From NCBI GenBank assembly GCA_009731375.1, contig BJOX01000123.1, forward strand, positions 398,044-425,184: DNA of 27,141 nt. Reading direction: 5' to 3'. Each line of letters opens with the position of its first letter. Position 1 is the first letter of the stretch. Made by a program: the position numbers and the translations under genes. Source of the DNA: Paulinella micropora (Eukaryota > Cercozoa > Imbricatea > Euglyphida). Positions 21,331 to 27,141 of the stretch are shown here, piece after piece. The notes below the pieces were generated by a model. It was not told where the DNA came from. It worked only from the letters and a program-made list of their open reading frames with translations, and ran no database searches.

Positions 21331-21518
21331 GAATAAGTATATATATATATATAATAAAATATATACATGTATATATACATATAAAAGAGATAGATAGAAA
21401 GATAGATAGATATATAGATAGATAGATATATAGATAGATAGATAGATAGATAGATAGGTAGATAGATAGACATAAGTAGATAGGTAAGTAGGTAGGTAGG
21501 TAGGTAGGTAGGTAGATG

Positions 21519-21558
<40 letters not shown>

Positions 21559-21624
21559 CGTAGGTGGATAGATAGGTAGATAGGTAGCTAGATAGGAAAA
21601 TAGGAAGGTAGATAGGTAGATAGG

Positions 21625-21683
<59 letters not shown>

Positions 21684-21708
21684 GTAGGTAGATAGGTAGA
21701 TAGGTAGG

Positions 21709-21743
<35 letters not shown>

Positions 21744-21853
21744 GAAGGTAGGTAGGTAGATAGATAGATAGATAGATAGATATATAGATAGACATATGAA
21801 TAAATATATATATATATATATAAGAGATAATAGTTGTGCATCTAACAACCTAG

Positions 21854-21898
<45 letters not shown>

Positions 21899-22039
21899 TA
21901 TATATACATATATATATGTATATATATATGTATATATATATATAAGAGATAGATAGTTGTACATCGAACAACCTATATATATATATAAGATAGATGGTTG
22001 AACATCTAACAACCTAGAGATAGATGGATAGATAGATAA

Positions 22040-22073
<34 letters not shown>

Positions 22074-22088
22074 TAGATGGATGAATAA

Positions 22089-22153
<65 letters not shown>

Positions 22154-22166
22154 CGATAGATAGATC

Positions 22167-22201
<35 letters not shown>

Positions 22202-22381
22202 GAATAAGTATATATATATTAATATATATATATACATATAAAAGAGATATATAGAAAGAAGATAGATAGATAGATAGATAGATATAGATAGATAGATAGA
22301 TAGATAGAGATAAGTAGATAGGTAAGTAGGTAGGTAGGTAGGTAGGTAGGTAGGTAGGTAGGTAGATGGAAGTACTGATGA

Positions 22382-22425
<44 letters not shown>

Positions 22426-22559
22426 GTAGATAGGTAGGTACGTAGGGAGGTATAGATAGATAGATAGATAGATAGACAGATAGACAGATAGATTTATAGA
22501 TAGATGAACAAGTATATATATATGTATATATACAGAGATAGATAGAAAGATAGATAGAT

Positions 22560-22595
<36 letters not shown>

Positions 22596-22652
22596 GATAG
22601 ATAAGTAGATAGTTAAGTAGGAAGGTAGGTAGATAGGAAAGTAGGTAGATAA

Positions 22653-22692
<40 letters not shown>

Positions 22693-22863
22693 GTGATAGG
22701 TAGATAGATAGGTAGATAGTTAGGTAGATAGGTAGATAGATATAGATAGATAGATAGATAGATAAAAGGATAGATAGATAGATAGGTAGATAGATAGATA
22801 AATAGATAGTTAGATAGATAGGTAGGTAGATAGATAGGTAGGTAGATAGATAGATACACAGAT

Positions 22864-22914
<51 letters not shown>

Positions 22915-22944
22915 AGATAGATAGTTGTACATCTAACTACCTAG

Positions 22945-22992
<48 letters not shown>

Positions 22993-23037
22993 CGATCGAT
23001 AGATAGATAGATAGATAGATAGATCGATAGATAGATC

Positions 23038-23071
<34 letters not shown>

Positions 23072-23262
23072 AAGATGAATAAGTATATATATATATAATA
23101 AAATATATACATGCATATATACATATAAAAGAGATAGATAGAAAGATAGATAGATATATAGATAGATAGATATATAGATAGATAGATAGATAGATAGATA
23201 GGTAGATAGATAGACATAAGTAGATAGGTAAGTAGGTAGGTAGGTAGGTAGGTAGGTAGATG

Positions 23263-23302
<40 letters not shown>

Positions 23303-23360
23303 CGTAGGTGGATAGATAGGTAGATAGGTAGCTAGATAGGAAAATAGGAAGGTAGATAGG

Positions 23361-23427
<67 letters not shown>

Positions 23428-23507
23428 GTAGATAGGTAGATAGGTAGGTAGGTAGATAGATAGGTAGGTAGATAGATAGGTAGGTAGATAGATAGATAGA
23501 TAGATAG

Positions 23508-23540
<33 letters not shown>

Positions 23541-23585
23541 CAAAAAATATAAGAGATAAATAGTTGTACACCTAACTACCTAGAG
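19853..23585. repeat. J ladder: repeated GTTGTACATCTAACAACC unit among GATA and TA arrays
   Basis: The right edge of the island 19853-19911 (GTTGTACATCTAACAACCTA) recurs at 19981, 20125, 20258, 20297, 21186, 21833, 21956, 21997, 22924 and 23563 with changes. Most contain a potential 5-bp hairpin GTTGT...ACAAC; some have lost it (ACTAC). TA runs and AGAGATA words often precede the copies, and GATA units usually follow. Confidence 0.85.
20030..23500. repeat. Tandem higher-order repeat, two units of about 1.7 kb
   Basis: Landmarks repeat in order: GTTGTGCATC at 20125 and 21833 (offset 1708), AAGTACTGATG at 20659 and 22371 (1712), GTTGTACATCTAACTACC at 21186 and 22924 (1738), ACGTAGGTGG near 21558 and 23302 (about 1744). 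The growing offset reflects array length changes. Weaker echoes (GAATAAGTATATAT, GTAGATAGTTAAGT) continue to about 24900. No gene lies inside. Confidence 0.85.
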
Positions 23586-23603
23586 ATAGATAGCTAGATA
23601 GAC

Positions 23604-23654
<51 letters not shown>

Positions 23655-23681
23655 CAGATAGACAGATAGATAGATAGATAT

Positions 23682-23735
<54 letters not shown>

Positions 23736-23761
23736 GGATGAATAAATAGATAGATGAATAA

Positions 23762-23823
<62 letters not shown>

Positions 23824-24021
23824 GGATAGATCGATAGATAGATCGATAGATAGATCGATAGATAGATCGATAGATAGATCGATAGATAGATATATAGATA
23901 GATAGATAGATAGATGAATAAGTATATATATATTATATATATATATAAATACATATAAAAGAGATAGATAGAAAGATAGATACAAAGATAGATAAAAAGA
24001 TAGATAGACAGATAGACAGAC

Positions 24022-24062
<41 letters not shown>

Positions 24063-24150
24063 CATACATAGGTAGATAGATAGAGATAAGTAGATAGGTA
24101 AGTAGATAGGTATGTAGGTGGGTAGGTAGGTAGGTAGGTAGATAGATAGG

Positions 24151-24196
<46 letters not shown>

Positions 24197-24263
24197 TGTA
24201 GGTAGATAGGTAGATAGGTAGGTAGGTAGGTAGATAGGTAGGTAGGTAGAAAGATATATATAT

Positions 24264-24297
<34 letters not shown>

Positions 24298-24298
24298 T

Positions 24299-24333
<35 letters not shown>

Positions 24334-24603
24334 GAATAAGTATATATATATATACAGAGATAGATAGATAGATAAATAGATAGATAGATAGATAGACAGA
24401 TAGATAGATAGATGGAGACAGATAAGTAGATAGTTAAGTAGGTAGGTAGGTAGATAGGTAGGTAGGAAGGTAGATAGATAGATGGATAGATAGACAGATA
24501 GATAGATAGATAGATATATAGATATATAGATAGATAGGTAGATATATAGGGAGATAGGTAGATAGATAGGTAGATAGGTAGATAGATAGGTAAATAGATA
24601 AAC

Positions 24604-24669
<66 letters not shown>

Positions 24670-24714
24670 GTAGATAGATAGATAGGTAGATAGATAGGTA
24701 GGTAGGTAGGTAGG

Positions 24715-24745
<31 letters not shown>

Positions 24746-24767
24746 GTAGATAGATAAGTAGGTAGAT

Positions 24768-24803
<36 letters not shown>

Positions 24804-24829
24804 GGATAGATGGATAGATGGATAGATAT

Positions 24830-24861
<32 letters not shown>

Positions 24862-24950
24862 GATAGATAGAGATAGATAAGTAGATAGTTAAGTTCGTAG
24901 GTAGGTAGATAGGTAGGTAGGTAGGTAGATAGATAGATGGATAGATAGAC

Positions 24951-24988
<38 letters not shown>

Positions 24989-25075
24989 GTAGATATATAG
25001 GGAGATAGGTAGATAGATAGGTAGATAGGTAGGTAGATAGGTAGATAGATAGACAGATAGATAGATAGATAGATA
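23586..25075. repeat. GATA/GGTA/GACA array
   Basis: Nearly pure GATA with GATC-containing variants (GATCGATA near 23828-23884), GGTA blocks and two copies of a GATAAGTAGATAGTTAAGT-type segment. Nothing coding seen. Confidence 0.95.
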
Positions 25076-25527
25076 GATGAGATATCGACTAATGTCAGAA
25101 AAAAGGAGCTTCTGATTTCGTCAACCAAGGAAGTCTGTGGGTAAAGTATTAACCCGATGCCCAGCTAAGCGGTGATGTTTGCACGGAAGGGTGATACAGG
25201 CGATACCAAGCTCTCTAGTACCAGGCGGGGCCAGGGCTCGTTCCATAAGCGCCCCTTGCAGAACGAGCTCCCACCTCCATTACAGAGGGCCCAGTAAGCA
25301 GATGGAGTTTCGAGACTGTTCGACAGTCTAGTATAAACCGACAGAGCACTGTGGGTTTTATTCCGGGCTCAACAAGCGAGAAAGGGCACCCTGAGGGAAC
25401 AGGATTGTGCTTCCCGTCGCTATTTCGGCATGTGACTTATAGGCGTATGGCTAGGCACACATAAGGCACCCCACCACGGGCCCAGCACACCCACACCATC
25501 CCCTAATTCTCTGTCTGTCGACAGATG
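25076..25527 (+). repeat. Dispersed family A, copy 4, with extended flank
   Basis: 25076-25379 matches the copy at 10637 with small deletions. Unlike copy 3, complex sequence continues to the gap at 25528 (about 148 bp: GAAAGGGCACCCTGAGGG onward). This may be more of the same element, or the host site. The minus strand is open in places but no exon signals are convincing. Confidence 0.8.
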
Positions 25528-25669
25528 NNNNNNNNNNNNNNNNNNNNNNNNNNNNNNNNNNNNNNNNNNNNNNNNNNNNNNNNNNNNNNNNNNNNNNNNN
25601 NNNNNNNNNNNNNNNNNNNNNNNNNNNNNNNNNNNNNNNNNNNNNNNNNNNNNNNNNNNNNNNNNNNNN
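25528..25669. other. Assembly gap (N)
   Basis: 142 N between family A copy 4 flank and a GATA array. Confidence 1.
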
Positions 25670-25716
25670 AGATAGATAGATAGGTAGGTAGATAGGTAGG
25701 TAGATAGATAGGTAGG

Positions 25717-25755
<39 letters not shown>

Positions 25756-25959
25756 GTAGATAGGTAGATAGGTAGGTAGATAGGTAGGTGGGTAGATAGA
25801 TAGGTAGGTAGGTAGATAGATAGATAGATAGATAGATAGGTAGATAGGTAGATAGGTAGATAGGTAGATAGATAGATAGATAGACAGATAGATAGATAGA
25901 TAGATAGATAGATAGGTAGATAGATAGGTAGGTAGATAGATAGATAGATACATAGATAA

Positions 25960-26023
<64 letters not shown>

Positions 26024-26091
26024 GTAGATAGAGATAGATAGATAGATAGATAGATAGGTAGATAGATAGATAGATAGATAGATAGGGTAGG

Positions 26092-26145
<54 letters not shown>

Positions 26146-26193
26146 CATACATAGATAGATAGATAGATAGACAGATAGATAGACAGATAGATA
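25670..26193. repeat. GATA/GGTA array
   Basis: Tetramers leading directly into the GATGAGATATCG start of family A copy 5. Confidence 0.96.
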
Positions 26194-26454
26194 GATGAGA
26201 TATCGACTAATGTCAGAAAAAAGGAGCTTCTGATTTCGTCAACCAGGAAGTCTGTGGGTAAAGTATTAACCCGATGCCCAGCTAAGCCGTGATGTTTGCA
26301 CGGAAGGGACTGATACAGGCAATACCAAAGCTCCCTAGTACCAGGCGGGGCCAGGGCTCGTTCCATAAAGCGCCCCTTGCAGAACGAGCTCCCACCTCCA
26401 TTACAGAGGGCCCAGTAAGCAGATGGAGTTTCGAGACTGTCGACAGTCTAGTAT

Positions 26455-26457
<3 letters not shown>
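26194..26457 (+). repeat. Dispersed family A, copy 5 (shorter)
   Basis: Matches copies 3 and 4 but stops at CTAGTATAAA, where GATA tetramers resume. The hairpin is a perfect palindrome here, GACTGTCGACAGTC, against the 15-base GACTGTTCGACAGTC elsewhere. Confidence 0.85.
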
Positions 26458-26508
<51 letters not shown>

Positions 26509-26522
26509 GTATATATAGATAT

Positions 26523-26582
<60 letters not shown>

Positions 26583-26840
26583 ATGGACCACGCGTTGTAC
26601 TTGTCCGTGGAGTCCTTAACATGATCTGTATTATATATATATATATATGTATATATATCATATAGATAGATAGATAGATGGATAGATAGATAGATAGAAA
26701 GATAGAAAGATAGATAGATAGATAGATAGATGGAAAGATAGAAAGATAGAAAGATAGATAGATAGAAAGATAGAAAGAAAGATAGAAAGATAGATAGTTG
26801 TGTTTGTCTATGTAGTCCTTGCATGATGTGTAGAATCATA
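26458..26840. repeat. GATA/GAAA arrays with paired island L
   Basis: Two short islands, 26582-26632 and 26796-26843, resemble each other (GTTGTACTTGTCCGTG versus GTTGTGTTTGTCTATG, then AGTCCTT and ATGAT). The second shares ATGTAGTCCTTGCA with family B. TA run near 26630-26660. Confidence 0.8.

Positions 26841-27141
<301 letters not shown>

Overview
The window is eukaryotic and dominated by simple repeats. An array of about 199 perfect copies of the pentamer CCTAA/TTAGG, the arthropod-type telomere repeat, together with extreme microsatellite density (GATA/TATC, CATA, TA, GAGT, AAT, GA), suggests an arthropod. A decapod crustacean is my best guess, but that is inference. Six runs of N mark assembly gaps.

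Almost every long open frame here is a translated microsatellite and is not a gene. Between the repeats lie short islands of complex sequence. Five of them, all reading on the minus strand, behave like consecutive exons: 10572-10418 (X), 9537-8555 (E1), 8215-8025 (E2), 6321-5921 (E3) and 3435 onward (Z). Each begins after an AG acceptor. The first four end at a GT donor, although those of E2 and E3 are weak or ambiguous. All four junctions keep one reading frame. A weaker candidate exon (Y) lies at 11225-11151. The encoded protein combines hydrophobic, helical-repeat-like pieces with very low-complexity K/E, NAQP, GQ and S/P stretches. By memory only, X, the start of E1, the start of E3 and Z recall, in the same order, an N-terminal HEAT region of huntingtin. 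That identification is tentative and no symbol is assigned.

The most unusual structure is that exon edges are copied outward into the introns. The first bases of E1 with their acceptor side recur in a ladder at 9613-10298. The first bases of E3 recur at 6386-7850, and the last bases of E3 recur at 4673-5878. The copies are separated by microsatellites and have diverged from one another.

Layout: 1-1840 holds GATA repeats with dispersed families A and B. 1841-3354 holds GATA, AAT and TATC arrays, family H and a foldback element F. 3237-10572 is the candidate gene with its introns. 10637-11497 holds an A copy, exon Y and SSRs. 11510-12675 is the TTAGG array nested in CCTA and TATC tetramers. 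12776-15495 is a large inverted arrangement, (CACT)n-G-spacer with F-inverted G-(GAGT)n. 15559-17405 holds CATA and CATATA arrays with strand-switch palindromes. 17458-18822 holds GATA arrays, a GC-rich hairpin element and a second H copy. 19853-25075 is a GATA array with a roughly 1.7 kb tandem higher-order repeat. 25076-27141 holds two more A copies, GATA and a terminal GA tract. No rRNA, tRNA, CRISPR or bacterial-type operon was seen.
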